NCBI RefSeq assembly: GCF_001189245.1
Contig: NZ_LFIQ01000117.1
Location: 378,472-442,406, forward strand
DNA length: 63,935 nucleotides
From: Bradyrhizobium pachyrhizi
GTDB lineage: Bacteria; Pseudomonadota; Alphaproteobacteria; Rhizobiales; Xanthobacteraceae
Direction of reading: 5' to 3'
Part shown: one piece after another, positions 42,404 through 51,894 of the stretch
Numbering within the stretch: the stretch's first letter is position 1
How the letters are laid out: every line of letters starts with the position of its first letter
Notes under the pieces: generated by a model
What the model was told of the DNA's origin: nothing
The model's input: only the letters and a program-made list of their open reading frames with translations
The model's database searches: none
Position numbers and translations under genes: made by a program

Positions 42404-43654
42404 CTAACGTCTGGCCAGAACCAGATCTGCGGCGCGATCACCGGATCGCACCGATCCCTCGATGGTTGCCGGCAACCCGGTAGCAGTCCAGTCGCCGGCA
42501 AGGAACAGGTTTTTTTGCGCCGTCGCGGGCCCCGGACGCAGGGCATTCTGTTCCGGCGTCGCCTCAAATGTGGCACGGCGCTCGCGCACGATCTGCCAGG
42601 GCGGCAGGTCGCCGGAAACCCCCAAGGCCTCGCAGATTTCCTGCCAGATCGCCAGCGCGAGCTCCTCGCGCGGCATGTCGACCAGGCGGTCGCCGTTGCT
42701 GATCGTCACCGACAGCCGTTGCGGGAACGCGAACAGCCACTCCACGAGGCCGCCGACCACGCCGAGAATGGGCGCGGCGTCGCGCGGCGGATCAACGCGG
42801 AAATGCGCGTTCACGATGGCGCGGAATTTGGTCGGAGTTTTCAGGCCGGGCAGCAGCGCCGCCGCGGCGCGCGGCGGCACCGCAAGCACGACGGCGTCGT
42901 CGGCTCCCAGCGCGACCTTGTCGCCATTACCAAAATCAAGCTCAGTGATGCGGCCACCCGACATGCCGAGCGCACGCAATTCGTGACTGAACCGGACGCT
43001 GTGGCCGCCCTCCTGCAGCAGCTTCACGGCCGGCTCGATCAGAACCGAGCTCAAGCCGTCGCGCGCGATCAACGGACGGCAGGCCTGCCCGCCCGCAAGC
43101 AGCGTCTCGCGCACGATGGCGCCGGCGAGCCCGGCCGAGCCCTCCGGGGGATCGACATTCAGCGCAGCGAGCAGCAGCGGCTGCACCAGGCGGTCATACA
43201 GCGTGCCCTTGCAGGGAATGGTGTTGCCGACCAGCGCGCCGGTGCCGGCCCAGGCCAGCGGCGCTAAGGCAAGATAGTCGCGCAGGCTGGTGTCCGGGAC
43301 GCGGCGCGTCTCGTCGAACACCCACAGCGGCAGGCGGGAATCGCCGAGGTCGAGCTGCCAGCGCCGGCCGCTGGCAAGATCGACGAACGGAAACTGCGCG
43401 CGCGCGGGCCCGACGAGGCCGGCCTCGGTGCCGATCGCGCGCGCATAGCTCAGCGCATGGCGGTTGCCCGACAGCAACAGATGGTTGCCATTGTCGATGG
43501 TGAGATTGGTGGCCGCGTCGAAATAGGAGCGGCAGCGGCCTCCGGCCTGCTGCGTCGCCTCATGGACAAACACCCTATAGCCGCCATTGGCGAGGCGCAC
43601 GGCCGCGGAGAGGCCGGAAATGCCGGCACCGATGATATGAACGGTCTTTTGCAT
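42404..43654 (-). CDS. hpnE: HpnE, squalene-forming FAD-dependent desaturase-like oxidoreductase
   Basis: 416 residues. The FAD-binding GxGxxG is VHIIGAGISGLSAAVRLANG (residues 5-24), with the NHLLLSGNRHALSY region and a C-terminal FAD-binding LFLAGDWTATGLPATIEGSV. It is the flavoprotein of the HpnCDE route, reducing hydroxysqualene to squalene with an electron donor. It shares one base with the hpnD stop (TGATG), so the two are coupled. Confidence 0.96.
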   Translation of the reverse strand: MQKTVHIIGAGISGLSAAVRLANGGYRVFVHEATQQAGGRCRSYFDAATNLTIDNGNHLLLSGNRHALSYARAIGTEAGLVGPARAQFPFVDLASGRRWQLDLGDSRLPLWVFDETRRVPDTSLRDYLALAPLAWAGTGALVGNTIPCKGTLYDRLVQPLLLAALNVDPPEGSAGLAGAIVRETLLAGGQACRPLIARDGLSSVLIEPAVKLLQEGGHSVRFSHELRALGMSGGRITELDFGNGDKVALGADDAVVLAVPPRAAAALLPGLKTPTKFRAIVNAHFRVDPPRDAAPILGVVGGLVEWLFAFPQRLSVTISNGDRLVDMPREELALAIWQEICEALGVSGDLPPWQIVRERRATFEATPEQNALRPGPATAQKNLFLAGDWTATGLPATIEGSVRSGDRAADLVLARR

Positions 43655-44490
43655 CAGATGATCGCGTAACGAAGAAGGATGCCGATCTTGGCGGCCTTGG
43701 ACACACGTACCGGCGCGCGCGGGGCGGTGAAGCCGCGCGCGATCAGGAGATCAAGAATCGCGCGGTAGTATTTCGACATGATCCGCGGCGCGCGCACGGC
43801 GCGGCGCGAATTGCGCTTCATGATCTCGTCGGATTTCTGGAAATGCATCTTGGCTCGCTCGGCCAGCGGCGCGCACACTTTCGGCAGCGCGCGGTCGGCG
43901 GTGACGCGGGCCGGATCGTTATTGGTGATGCCGGCATGCCAGAGCCATTCGCGCGGCAGATAGAGCCGGCCGAGGCCGGCATCCTCGTCGATGTCGCGCA
44001 GGATGTTGGTGAGCTGCAGCGCGCGGCCGAGGTGATAGGCGAGCTGGATGCCGTCGTCCTCGGGCAGGCCGAACACGCGCACCGACAGCCGGCCGACCGC
44101 GCTCGCGACGCGATCGCAATACAAATCGAGCGTCGCGAGATCCGGCGCGCGGATGTCCTGCGGCACGTCCATCTCCATGCCGTCGACGATCGCGACAAAA
44201 TCCTCGCGCTTCAGGCCGAAGGTCTTCACCGAGGCGACATAGTCCTTCAGCCGCTCCGGCGGATGCCCCGCATAGAGCGCATCGATATCGTCGCGCCACT
44301 GCTGCAGCGCGGCCAGCCGCTGCGGCCGCGGGCCGTCGGAATCGGCAATGTCGTCGACCTGCCGGCAGAAGCTGTAGATCTGGAACATCGCCTCGCGCTG
44401 CGCGCGCGGCAGAATGCGCATCGCGGCGTAGAACGAGCTGCCCGACGCGGTGCTTCCGTAATTTGCGTTGGCCGCCGCCTCAACGCTCAT
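43654..44490 (-). CDS. hpnD: HpnD, presqualene diphosphate synthase
   Basis: 278 residues from MSVEAAANANYGSTASGSSF. The two Asp-rich prenyltransferase motifs are CRQVDDIADS and NILRDIDEDAGLGRLYLP. HpnD joins two farnesyl diphosphates to presqualene diphosphate. It overlaps hpnC by four bases (ATGA) and hpnE by one. Family length is normal. A longer frame beginning upstream overlaps hpnC and was not used. Confidence 0.96.
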   Translation of the reverse strand: MSVEAAANANYGSTASGSSFYAAMRILPRAQREAMFQIYSFCRQVDDIADSDGPRPQRLAALQQWRDDIDALYAGHPPERLKDYVASVKTFGLKREDFVAIVDGMEMDVPQDIRAPDLATLDLYCDRVASAVGRLSVRVFGLPEDDGIQLAYHLGRALQLTNILRDIDEDAGLGRLYLPREWLWHAGITNNDPARVTADRALPKVCAPLAERAKMHFQKSDEIMKRNSRRAVRAPRIMSKYYRAILDLLIARGFTAPRAPVRVSKAAKIGILLRYAII

Positions 44491-45365
44491 GCGCCAGCCG
44501 CCGATTTGGAGACCGCACGCCGTCCGGTCGCACGCCGCGCCGTCTCGCCGGCGACGCCGCCAAGGCTCTGCAGCAGCAGTTCGAGCGGGCTCAGATGCAC
44601 GCGCTCGCTGAGCGGATCGCGCACCTTCAGCATGTTGACGATCTTGTCGGCGAATGCCTGGATCACGGAGATTTCGAGCCCCAGCCTGAAATCCTTCACC
44701 TCGGCGGCGAGCGACTTGCTCTGGTCGAGCAGCGCCTCGGTACGCACGGCGAGCGCCTGCAGGCATTTGAGCAGGGCCGGCTGCGACTTCGTCTCGCCGA
44801 GCATCTCGACGGTCGCGCCCGCGGCGACCAGGGCATCGCGCGGCAAATAGACACGATTCAGGTTGCGGTAGTCCTTGCCGCAGTCCTGCAGATGGTTGTT
44901 GATCTGCAGCCCGGCGCAGAGCGCGTCCGATGCCGCCCAGGTAGAGGTATCCTCGCCGTGCACGTCGAGCATGAACCGCCCGACCGGCATCGCTGAGTAC
45001 CGGCAATAATCGATCACGTCGTCCCAGTTCTCGTAACGCAGCTTGGTGACGTCGAGGCGGAACGCCACCAGCACGTCGAGCGCGTGCCGCGGCGGCATGC
45101 CGCGCTCGGCGAAGGCGCGGCGCAGATTGACCGCTTCCTTCTGGGTGTCGCCATTGCCAAGCAGCTCGGCCTCCATGAGGTCGAGGTAGCGCAGCTTCTC
45201 CGCAGGCTGCAGCGTGGCGTGATCGGCGATATCGTCGGCGGTGCGGACGAAATTATAGAAGGCCAGGATCAGGGCACGATGCCGCGGATGAATGATCCAC
45301 GACGCGACCGGGAAATTCTCGTCGCGGTGGGTCTTTCCGGATCGCAGGTCGCTCGCGGTGGTCAT
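44487..45365 (-). CDS. hpnC: HpnC, hydroxysqualene synthase
   Basis: 292 residues from MTTASDLRSGKTHRDENFPV. The first Asp motif is VRTADDIADH and the second is INNHLQDCGKDYRNLNRVYL. HpnC turns presqualene diphosphate into hydroxysqualene. It is the first gene of the hpnC-hpnD-hpnE-shc-hpnG operon. A TTGGTT...TATATG promoter lies about 75-105 bases upstream. Confidence 0.96.
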   Translation of the reverse strand: MTTASDLRSGKTHRDENFPVASWIIHPRHRALILAFYNFVRTADDIADHATLQPAEKLRYLDLMEAELLGNGDTQKEAVNLRRAFAERGMPPRHALDVLVAFRLDVTKLRYENWDDVIDYCRYSAMPVGRFMLDVHGEDTSTWAASDALCAGLQINNHLQDCGKDYRNLNRVYLPRDALVAAGATVEMLGETKSQPALLKCLQALAVRTEALLDQSKSLAAEVKDFRLGLEISVIQAFADKIVNMLKVRDPLSERVHLSPLELLLQSLGGVAGETARRATGRRAVSKSAAGA

Positions 45366-45440
45366 GGGAAATTTGGGCTACACTGGTCATGGCACGACGC
45401 AGGCGCGAAAGGTCAGCGCATGCGGGGGATTTGCGAGCCC

Positions 45441-45469
45441 CATATAGGGGAATATGCCACCAAAACCAA
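45441..45469 (-). promoter_or_regulatory. Candidate sigma-70 promoter for the hpnC operon
   Basis: On the minus strand TTGGTT (45469-45464), 17 bases, then TATATG (45446-45441). The -10 is overlapped by a CCCC...GGGG inverted repeat. It lies about 75 bases before hpnC. Confidence 0.4.
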
Positions 45470-45559
45470 TGCTGTCCGTGACCGCCAGCATATGAAGCCC
45501 GTGGCCGGCACAAATGCCGAGCACGGGCCTTGCGGCGATCCATGGGGCCCGAACCGGCC

Positions 45560-45793
45560 TTACTGGCCGTGGGTCTTCAGCACCTGGTCGCAGGCGGCGC
45601 TGATCTTGCTACGGTTCTGCTGCAGGCAGGCGAGAATGGTGAAATCGCCCTGATCGATCACGGCGCGGCAGTGACGCTGCACGTCGCGCGTGCAGGCCTT
45701 CTGCTCATCGGGTGTCCCGCGCGTCTGCTGGGCGAAGGCGCTGGACGAGAGCGGGATCGACAACAGGGCAAGAGCCAAGAGAAATTTACGCAT
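45560..45793 (-). CDS. Small secreted cysteine-containing hypothetical protein
   Basis: 77 residues. A signal peptide (MRKFLLALALLSIPLSSSAFA) is followed by EQKACTRDVQRHCRAVIDQG then ACLQQNRSKISAACDQVLKT. Four Cys and the spacing CxxDxxRHC...C...C resemble the Cys-rich GLG1-like repeat found in small rhizobial periplasmic proteins. Its role is unknown. It lies upstream of hpnC on the same strand, separated by about 195 bases that hold the hpnC promoter. Confidence 0.75.
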   Translation of the reverse strand: MRKFLLALALLSIPLSSSAFAQQTRGTPDEQKACTRDVQRHCRAVIDQGDFTILACLQQNRSKISAACDQVLKTHGQ

Positions 45794-46197
45794 CGTATTC
45801 CTTCATTTCCGACAGCAGAAAATCTGTTCCCGAAAAGCGCTTCGGCATGGCCGGGACGGATTTTGGGGATTGCAGACGCCACGTAACGCGGCAATGGATT
45901 GACGACAAGCACCGCTAAATGCGGCTAAATTTGCGGCGCTGTAAACCCCTACATAAGTAATTGATTCGCAATGGCGATTCGTGCCATCACTTTGTCGCGT
46001 TCGGCTATTGCGGATAGTACTTGCGCAAAGCTACATGCCGTCACGAAGCGACGGTTTCTGATTCTGTTCGATGACAATACGGGCGCCGCGCGCCGTTTCT
46101 GTCGTTTGAACCTAACATTCTTCGGTGACACTAAACCTTCGATGCGGCGAGACGCTTTCTTGCGTAGGAAGCGTTGATTTTGATGGGAAAATTCACA
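45794..46197. other. 400-base divergent intergenic region
   Basis: Between the small Cys protein and the 46198 gene. It is lower in GC than its surroundings and may hold two divergent promoters. Short open frames exist but none has convincing features. Confidence 0.5.
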
Positions 46198-46701
46198 ATG
46201 AAACGGTTTGGTTCCAGCCTTTATGGTCAGGCTCTCAGGGCTGTGGGCGTCGGCGCCGCACTGATGCTCTCTGCCTCCGCCGTCCACGCCCAGGCCAGCG
46301 GGCCGTTTGCCGGCTTTGCCGGCTCGTGGACCGGAACCGGTACGGTCGCGCTGTCCAACGGCACGACTGAACGGATTCGTTGCAAGGCGGATTACAAGGT
46401 CGCACCGTCGGGCATGAGTCTGAAGCAGTCCCTGCATTGCGCCAGCGACAGCTACAAGTTCGACCTCTCCAGCGACGTCACCAGCCAGGGCGACCGGATC
46501 TCCGGCAACTGGAGCGAGGCGAGCCGCAACATCTTCGGCAATCTGCAGGGCACCGCGGGCGGCGGGCGGATCGACGTGTTCGTCGAGGCGTCCGGCTTTG
46601 CCGCGAACCTGAACCTGCAGACCAACGGCTCCAAGCAGGTCGTGCAGATCGACTCCAAGGGTGAGATCCGCGGTGTCTCGATCACGATGACGAAGAGCTG
46701 A
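46198..46701 (+). CDS. Hypothetical secreted beta-rich protein
   Basis: 167 residues from MKRFGSSLYGQALRAVGVGA; an in-frame ATG at 46183 with a distant AGGAAG is the alternative. A signal peptide ends near SAVHAQ. The mature protein has FAGFAGSWTGTGTVALSNGT, a DYKVAPSGMSLKQSLHCASD stretch and alternating strands, with two Cys (RCKADY and LHCAS), suggestive of a lipocalin-like barrel. Function unknown. It is followed by a strong terminator and the convergent RND exporter. Confidence 0.75.
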   Translation: MKRFGSSLYGQALRAVGVGAALMLSASAVHAQASGPFAGFAGSWTGTGTVALSNGTTERIRCKADYKVAPSGMSLKQSLHCASDSYKFDLSSDVTSQGDRISGNWSEASRNIFGNLQGTAGGGRIDVFVEASGFAANLNLQTNGSKQVVQIDSKGEIRGVSITMTKS

Positions 46702-46737
46702 CGCTCCCGGCCGATTGCGCCCGCGAGATACAAAAGG

Positions 46738-46771
46738 CCCGGTTCCGAACGCTTCGGAACCGGGTCTTTTT
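46738..46771. terminator. Bidirectional terminator between 46701 and the RND exporter
   Basis: CCCGGTTCCGAA-cgc-TTCGGAACCGGG (12-pair stem) followed by TCTTTTT; the minus strand also has a CCTTTTG end. It serves the plus gene at 46198 and the minus RND gene. Confidence 0.88.
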
Positions 46772-46797
46772 GCTGCAGCTTTTTGCTTGTTCGCCGA

Positions 46798-49182
46798 TTA
46801 GGCCTTTTCGATCGGCGCAGGCTGGCCGCCCCTGCCGTGGAGCTTTTGCGACAGGTTGATCAGGAACATCGAGGTCGGCCGCAGGATAAAAAGGTCCGCG
46901 ACCAGGGCCGCCACCATCGAGAACGCGCTGAGCCAGCCGAACAGGCGCAGCGACGGCAGGTCGGAGAACACGGTGACGACGAGGCCGCAGGCCAACACCA
47001 CCGTGGTCAGGATCAGCGCAGGGCCGACCAGGACGGTGGCGCGCTCCACCGCAAGTTCCGGCGTGACACCCGGCTTGGTCTCGAGCCGCAGGCGATTGAG
47101 GAAGTGGATGGTGGCGCTGAGGCCGAGACCGAACGACACCGTCAAAGCCACCACGCTGGCGAATTGCAGCCCCTCCCCGAGCAGCCACAGCACGGTGCCC
47201 GACAGCACCACCGGGAAGATGCCCGGCAGGATGCAGGAGAACATCACCACGATCGAGCGGAACGCGAGGCCGATGAAGATCGCGACCAGTGCGAACTCGA
47301 CGGTGAGGCCGCGGTTCAGCTTCTCGATCATGCTGGCACTGTTGCGCGCCGCGATCGCCGACAGACCGGTGACCGCGATCTCATAGCCGGGATGCTCGGC
47401 CCGCACCTTGTCGAGCTCCTTGTCGAGCTTGTCGACCACCGGCAGGATCTGGCTGGAATCGAGGTCCGGCACGCGGCCCGAGACCACCACCGCATCCTGA
47501 TCCTTGGAGATGAAACGCCGCACCAGATGCTCGGGGATCAGGTCGACATATTCCTTCAACGTCGCGACGTCGGACGAGCCGGCCTTCTCCGCAAGCCAGC
47601 GCCGCAGGGTTTCCAGCGACCAGACGTTGCCGACGCCCGCGGTCTTCTCGACCATCGCGTGGACGTCGGCGATCGTCTTCAGCGTATCGGGTGCGTAGAG
47701 CGAGGCGCCCTTGGGGAATTCGATCAGCACGTCGATCGGATTGGCGCCGGTCAGCTTGGCGTCGAGCCGGCTCGACGCCGCGACCGCCTGCCGCTTGTCC
47801 GGCACCTGATCGGCGAGCCGGTAGCGCGGCTCGAGATTGGCGTAGATGATGCCGAGGCCGCCGACCACGATCAGCGCCAGCAGGCTGAACAGCCCGGGAC
47901 GGCCGACCATGCGCACCGCGATCCAGTAGCAGAAATTGCGCAGCGCCTGCACGCCGGCATCCGCGCTCTGGAACTTGACCGCAAAGATCTTTTCGTTGCG
48001 CACGAACAGCACGCCGAACACCGGCACCAGCGACAGCACCGCGATCAGCGCGATGATGGTCGCGGCTAGCCCGGCCTCGCCGAACTTGCGGATCAGATCG
48101 GAATCCGAAAACTGCAGCGCGATGAAGGAAATTCCGGCCGTGCCGTGCGTCAGCACGCAGGCGGGACCGACCACCAGCACCGCATTCTTGAACGCGGTGA
48201 ACTTGTCCTGCCCGGCGATCAGCCGGTCGCGCGCTGCGAATGTCAGCTGCATCGAGTCGGAGAAGCTGATCACCATGATGAGCGGCGTCATCACGTTGAG
48301 GAACATGTTGAGATTGAAATTGGCCCAGCCGAGGCCGCCGAGCGCGAGCAGGATCGCGATCATCGGCGGGAACGCCGCCGCCACCATGAAGGATATCTTG
48401 CGGAAGAAGATGATGGCGATGATGCAGCCGGCGAGGATGCCAAGGATGTTGTAGGTCAGGCCGTCGCGCTCGACCGCATTGCGGATCTCGAGCTGCATGA
48501 CCGGCACGCCGGACAATTGCGCATTGAGCCCGCTGCCGCCGAGATCGTCGGCCATGATCTTCCTGATGTCGCCGACCACCTTGCTGAGCTTGTTGCTGCC
48601 GACCACTTCGGGCTCGAGCGACAGCACGATCAGCGCGAGCGTGCCGTCCTCCGACAGCAGCTTGCCGCGGATGATCTCGTTGCTTTTCACGGTCTCGACG
48701 AACTTGTCGTAGGCCGCGCCCTCGGGAAGTTCATTCGGGAACAGCGCCGCCGGCAGCTTGCCGGGCTCCGGCGCCTGCCGCGCCGAGAACAGCGACACCA
48801 GGCCGCGCACGCCCTCGACGAGCTGCAGGTCGGTGACCATGTCGCGCAGCTTTTCGAGATTGTCGCGGGCGAGCAGCGTCTTGCCTTCGACCACGACGAG
48901 GACGTCGAACTCGGTCGCCGGGAAGCGCTTGGTCACCGCCTCATATTGCTTGTAGTCCTTGGAGTCGGAGCGGAACAGCTGCGAAAGCGAGTCGTCGATC
49001 TTGATCCGGTGCACCCCGAACACCGCGCCGATCAGCAACAGAACGAGGACAATGCAGGACAGGATCGGCGCCCGCATCGGGATCAGGCCGAGACGTTCGA
49101 TCCCGAACGCGATGCTGAGGCCCGACCGCGGCTCTTCGATCTTCTCGACGTGGACCTGACTTTCGGAATTCTTTTCGAGCAT
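46798..49182 (-). CDS. RND/MMPL superfamily exporter, possible lipid transporter
   Basis: 794 residues of the RND/MMPL type: a first helix, a large periplasmic loop (KIDDSLSQLFRSDSKDYKQY), five helices with ISFSDSMQLTFAARDRLIA, then a second loop and five helices with SFGLGLSATIHFLNRLRLET. This is the HpnN/MmpL layout, but clearly a different protein from the hpnN product. A lipid, sterol-like or hopanoid substrate is inferred from neighbours (hpnC operon on one side, hpnP on the other), not shown. It has its own terminator at the 3' end. Confidence 0.82.
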   Translation of the reverse strand: MLEKNSESQVHVEKIEEPRSGLSIAFGIERLGLIPMRAPILSCIVLVLLLIGAVFGVHRIKIDDSLSQLFRSDSKDYKQYEAVTKRFPATEFDVLVVVEGKTLLARDNLEKLRDMVTDLQLVEGVRGLVSLFSARQAPEPGKLPAALFPNELPEGAAYDKFVETVKSNEIIRGKLLSEDGTLALIVLSLEPEVVGSNKLSKVVGDIRKIMADDLGGSGLNAQLSGVPVMQLEIRNAVERDGLTYNILGILAGCIIAIIFFRKISFMVAAAFPPMIAILLALGGLGWANFNLNMFLNVMTPLIMVISFSDSMQLTFAARDRLIAGQDKFTAFKNAVLVVGPACVLTHGTAGISFIALQFSDSDLIRKFGEAGLAATIIALIAVLSLVPVFGVLFVRNEKIFAVKFQSADAGVQALRNFCYWIAVRMVGRPGLFSLLALIVVGGLGIIYANLEPRYRLADQVPDKRQAVAASSRLDAKLTGANPIDVLIEFPKGASLYAPDTLKTIADVHAMVEKTAGVGNVWSLETLRRWLAEKAGSSDVATLKEYVDLIPEHLVRRFISKDQDAVVVSGRVPDLDSSQILPVVDKLDKELDKVRAEHPGYEIAVTGLSAIAARNSASMIEKLNRGLTVEFALVAIFIGLAFRSIVVMFSCILPGIFPVVLSGTVLWLLGEGLQFASVVALTVSFGLGLSATIHFLNRLRLETKPGVTPELAVERATVLVGPALILTTVVLACGLVVTVFSDLPSLRLFGWLSAFSMVAALVADLFILRPTSMFLINLSQKLHGRGGQPAPIEKA

Positions 49183-49379
49183 GCCCTGTCCAGTTCTGAA
49201 AACGGCTCAATCTGTCTAGCTTGGGTCTAGGGGCGCGAATGAGGCGGGTGAGCGCAACTGATCGGCGCTAGTCCTTGAAAACACGCGAATATTGACCGGC
49301 GCCGGTTTTACCTGCCCGACCCTTTGCTCGCAAGCGCGAGGGGCGAGGCAAATCGACAGGGAACCGCCGATCCCCGCCA

Positions 49380-50174
49380 TTAAGTATCTGATTTGTCACA
49401 CCCTGGTAGCGCATTCCTCGACGATCCACCGCCGCTTTCATCTTTCAACGCGACCCCTGTGATCTGGCGTGCCAGGCCCTCGCGCACAAGCCACGAAATC
49501 CTGAATGCGGCCTCCGCATAGCTCAGCCCGGCACGGTGGATGTTGGAGATGCAGTTGCGGTCGGCATCGGTGAGGCCGATCCGCGGGGCGAAGGTGAGAT
49601 AGGCGCCGAGGCTGTCGGGTGCGGACAGGCCCGGCCGTTCGCCGATCAGCATCACCAGCATGCGCGCGCCGATGATGGCGCCGATCTCGTCACCGAGCGC
49701 TACCCGCGCCCCGGACGCTGCGATCACCGCGCCGGCGTCGATCTTGTCGGCCGCCAAGCGCGGCACGAGATGCCGGATCAATTCGACGGCATGCACATTG
49801 ACCGCCGTCGGCGACAGGCCGTCTCCGATCACGATGGCGCAGGGGCATGCGGTGATGGCGCAGGTCTCGAGCGACCGCCGCGACGCAGAATCCAGCATGC
49901 GCCCGAGATCGGGCCGCCGCAGATAGTCGCGCCGGCTGTGCGCCTGGCTCGACACCTCAAGCGGCGTGATGCCGAGGCCGGCAAGACCGGCCGCGATCCC
50001 TCTGACATCGAAGGCGGCGTGGACAGCGTCGCGGGCGCGGGCATGGTCGAGCGTGAACGACAGCAGCGCATCGGTCGGCAGGCTGGCCCCGGACCGGCCA
50101 AGGCCGACGCGCGCCGGCGTGAGCTCGCGCAGATCGGCAAGCGAAGGGGACAAGGGCGCCGGCGGTGTCGTCAT
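49380..50174 (-). CDS. eutC: Ethanolamine ammonia-lyase small subunit
   Basis: 264 residues from MTTPPAPLSPSLADLRELTP. Family features: RVGLGRSGASLPTDALLSFT, then SRRDYLRRPDLGRML, then ACPCAIVIGDGLSPTAVNVH and ERPGLSAPDSLGAYLTFAPR. EutC and EutB form the adenosylcobalamin-dependent enzyme that splits ethanolamine to acetaldehyde and ammonia. It starts four bases after the hpnP stop, so it is co-translated with hpnP. No eutA reactivase, permease or microcompartment gene is in the window. Confidence 0.95.
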   Translation of the reverse strand: MTTPPAPLSPSLADLRELTPARVGLGRSGASLPTDALLSFTLDHARARDAVHAAFDVRGIAAGLAGLGITPLEVSSQAHSRRDYLRRPDLGRMLDSASRRSLETCAITACPCAIVIGDGLSPTAVNVHAVELIRHLVPRLAADKIDAGAVIAASGARVALGDEIGAIIGARMLVMLIGERPGLSAPDSLGAYLTFAPRIGLTDADRNCISNIHRAGLSYAEAAFRISWLVREGLARQITGVALKDESGGGSSRNALPGCDKSDT

Positions 50175-50178
50175 GCTG

Positions 50179-51765
50179 CTATTCGGCGGGGACAGAAGCC
50201 TCGCGCAGCCGGATCGAGTAGTTCGAGGCGTTCTGCCGGCCGCTGGAGGCTGCACGCGCAAAGGTGATCAAATGATGCGCAACCAGCGTCGCCGAGATCA
50301 ACCCCTCGATGTCGCCGCGCTTGAGCCGGCCGAGCGCAAACTTCCAGAACACGCGCTTGTAGTCGCCGAGCACGCCGACCTTCCAAAAGATGTTGCGGAG
50401 CATGATCAGTCCGCGCCGGATGTTGGCCCAGCTCTTCATCTCCGGGCTGACCGGCACCTTGATGCGATTGGCATAGGTGTAGTTGCATTGATGCAAATAG
50501 CGCGCGAACAGCCTCTTCGGCTCGTAGGCAACTTCCATGCATTTGCGCCACGAACTGACCACGTCCTCATAGGGCAGCAGGAACTCGACATTGGAGTCGC
50601 GGCCCTCGTCATCGATCAGCCGCCCGGCTTTTTCGAGCCGATCCCACAATGGCGTCTTCGGCAGCGCCTGCAGCAGGTTGATGGTGAGCAGCGGAATCCG
50701 CGACTCCTCGACGAAGGAGAGCAACGCGTCGCCGGTCTGGGGCTTGTCGGTATCGAGCCCCATGATGATGCCGGAGACGACCTCCATGCCGAACGAATTG
50801 ATGGTGCGCACGCCCTCGAGGATCGGAACCATCATGTTCTGATCCTTGTGCATGGCCTTCAGCGCGTCGGGATCGGGCGTCTCGATGCCGACGAAGATCG
50901 TCACGAAGAAGGCCTCGCGCATCTTCTCCAGGATCTCGGGGCGCTTGGCGATGTTGAGCGTCGCCTCGCAAGCGAGGCGCGTGACATATCCGGTCCGCTT
51001 CTGCCACTCGATCAGGTGCGGCAACAGCTCGCTCGCCGCCTTGCGGTTACCGATGAAATTGTCGTCGACGAAATACACGGTGTCGGTGGCACCGCACGCG
51101 CGCAGCTTGTCGAGCTCGGCGATGATCTGCTGCGGCGACTTCAGGCGCGGATTGCGGCCATAGAGCCCCGGGATGTCGCAGAACTCGCACTGATAGGGGC
51201 AGCCCGAGGAGAACTGGATGCTGCCGAGAAAGTACTTCTTCGTTTCGGCGAGCTCATAGGCCGGCAGCGGGAAATCCGTCATCGGCAGCCGGTCGACGGT
51301 CGTCAGCACCACCTGCTCTTCGGGACGGCTGGTATCATCAGCCAGACGCTTGATCAGTTCATTGGTCGCATCGCCGAGCTCGCCGACGTGGAGGTAGTCG
51401 AATGAGGGATAGTAGTCCGGGCAAGCACTCACCGACGGGCCGCCGATCGCGACCACCAGGTCATGGTCATGCGCGCGATGGCAGATGTCGTTCATCTGCT
51501 GGCGCTGGATATGCATACCGCTGACGAACACGGCATCCGCCCACTCGAAATCCTCCGCCGTCGCCGGACGCAGGTTCTCGTCGATGAAACGCACCGGCCA
51601 GTTCTCGGGAAGGTATGCGGCGATCAGCAGCAGGCCCTGCGGCGGCATGAACGCCTTGACGCCGTCAGTGAGGGGGTAGGCGTGCTCGAAGGTCCCAAAG
51701 GACGACGTATAGCGCGGAAAGACGCAGAGGATACGCCGAACTGTCTTTATGCCCTCAGCTCTCAT
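50179..51765 (-). CDS. hpnP: HpnP, cobalamin-binding radical SAM hopanoid C-2 methylase
   Basis: 528 residues from MRAEGIKTVRRILCVFPRYT (the frame stays open to 51789). The N-terminal B12-binding domain covers roughly residues 10-150 (MPPQGLLLIAAYLPENWPVR, FVSGMHIQRQQMNDI, GGPSVSACPDYYP). The radical SAM site C189-x3-C193-x2-C196 (SSGCPYQCEFCDIPG) follows, then a DUF4070-type C-terminus. It adds the 2-methyl group to hopanoids. It lies between eutB (129 bases upstream) and eutC (4 bases downstream). Other B12 radical SAM methylases (HpnJ, HpnR) are alternatives, but the wording MPPQGLLLIAAYLPENW and the length fit HpnP. Confidence 0.88.
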   Translation of the reverse strand: MRAEGIKTVRRILCVFPRYTSSFGTFEHAYPLTDGVKAFMPPQGLLLIAAYLPENWPVRFIDENLRPATAEDFEWADAVFVSGMHIQRQQMNDICHRAHDHDLVVAIGGPSVSACPDYYPSFDYLHVGELGDATNELIKRLADDTSRPEEQVVLTTVDRLPMTDFPLPAYELAETKKYFLGSIQFSSGCPYQCEFCDIPGLYGRNPRLKSPQQIIAELDKLRACGATDTVYFVDDNFIGNRKAASELLPHLIEWQKRTGYVTRLACEATLNIAKRPEILEKMREAFFVTIFVGIETPDPDALKAMHKDQNMMVPILEGVRTINSFGMEVVSGIIMGLDTDKPQTGDALLSFVEESRIPLLTINLLQALPKTPLWDRLEKAGRLIDDEGRDSNVEFLLPYEDVVSSWRKCMEVAYEPKRLFARYLHQCNYTYANRIKVPVSPEMKSWANIRRGLIMLRNIFWKVGVLGDYKRVFWKFALGRLKRGDIEGLISATLVAHHLITFARAASSGRQNASNYSIRLREASVPAE

Positions 51766-51894
51766 CAATCGACCCCGAAGCACCCGCAAATCTAACCATG
51801 GCGTGGAACGCTGGGCCAGAAATTCTTCAACATTGTGGCACTTACTAACGTCACATCGGCGAGATAGTTGCTCTGCAGAATTTCGCTATCCCCC

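Noticed and set aside
43654..45006. 450-residue frame joining hpnC-antisense-frame sequence to hpnD
   Set aside because: The part before MSVEAAANA lies in another frame of hpnC; hpnD has its own ATG with the usual ATGA overlap.
45971..46177. 68-residue frame in the 45794-46197 gap
   Set aside because: Arg/Ser-rich with no ribosome site or recognisable feature; ends just before the real gene.
51766..51894. EcfG promoter before hpnP
   Set aside because: No GGAAC on the minus strand at the needed spacing from CGTT in the eutB-hpnP gap.
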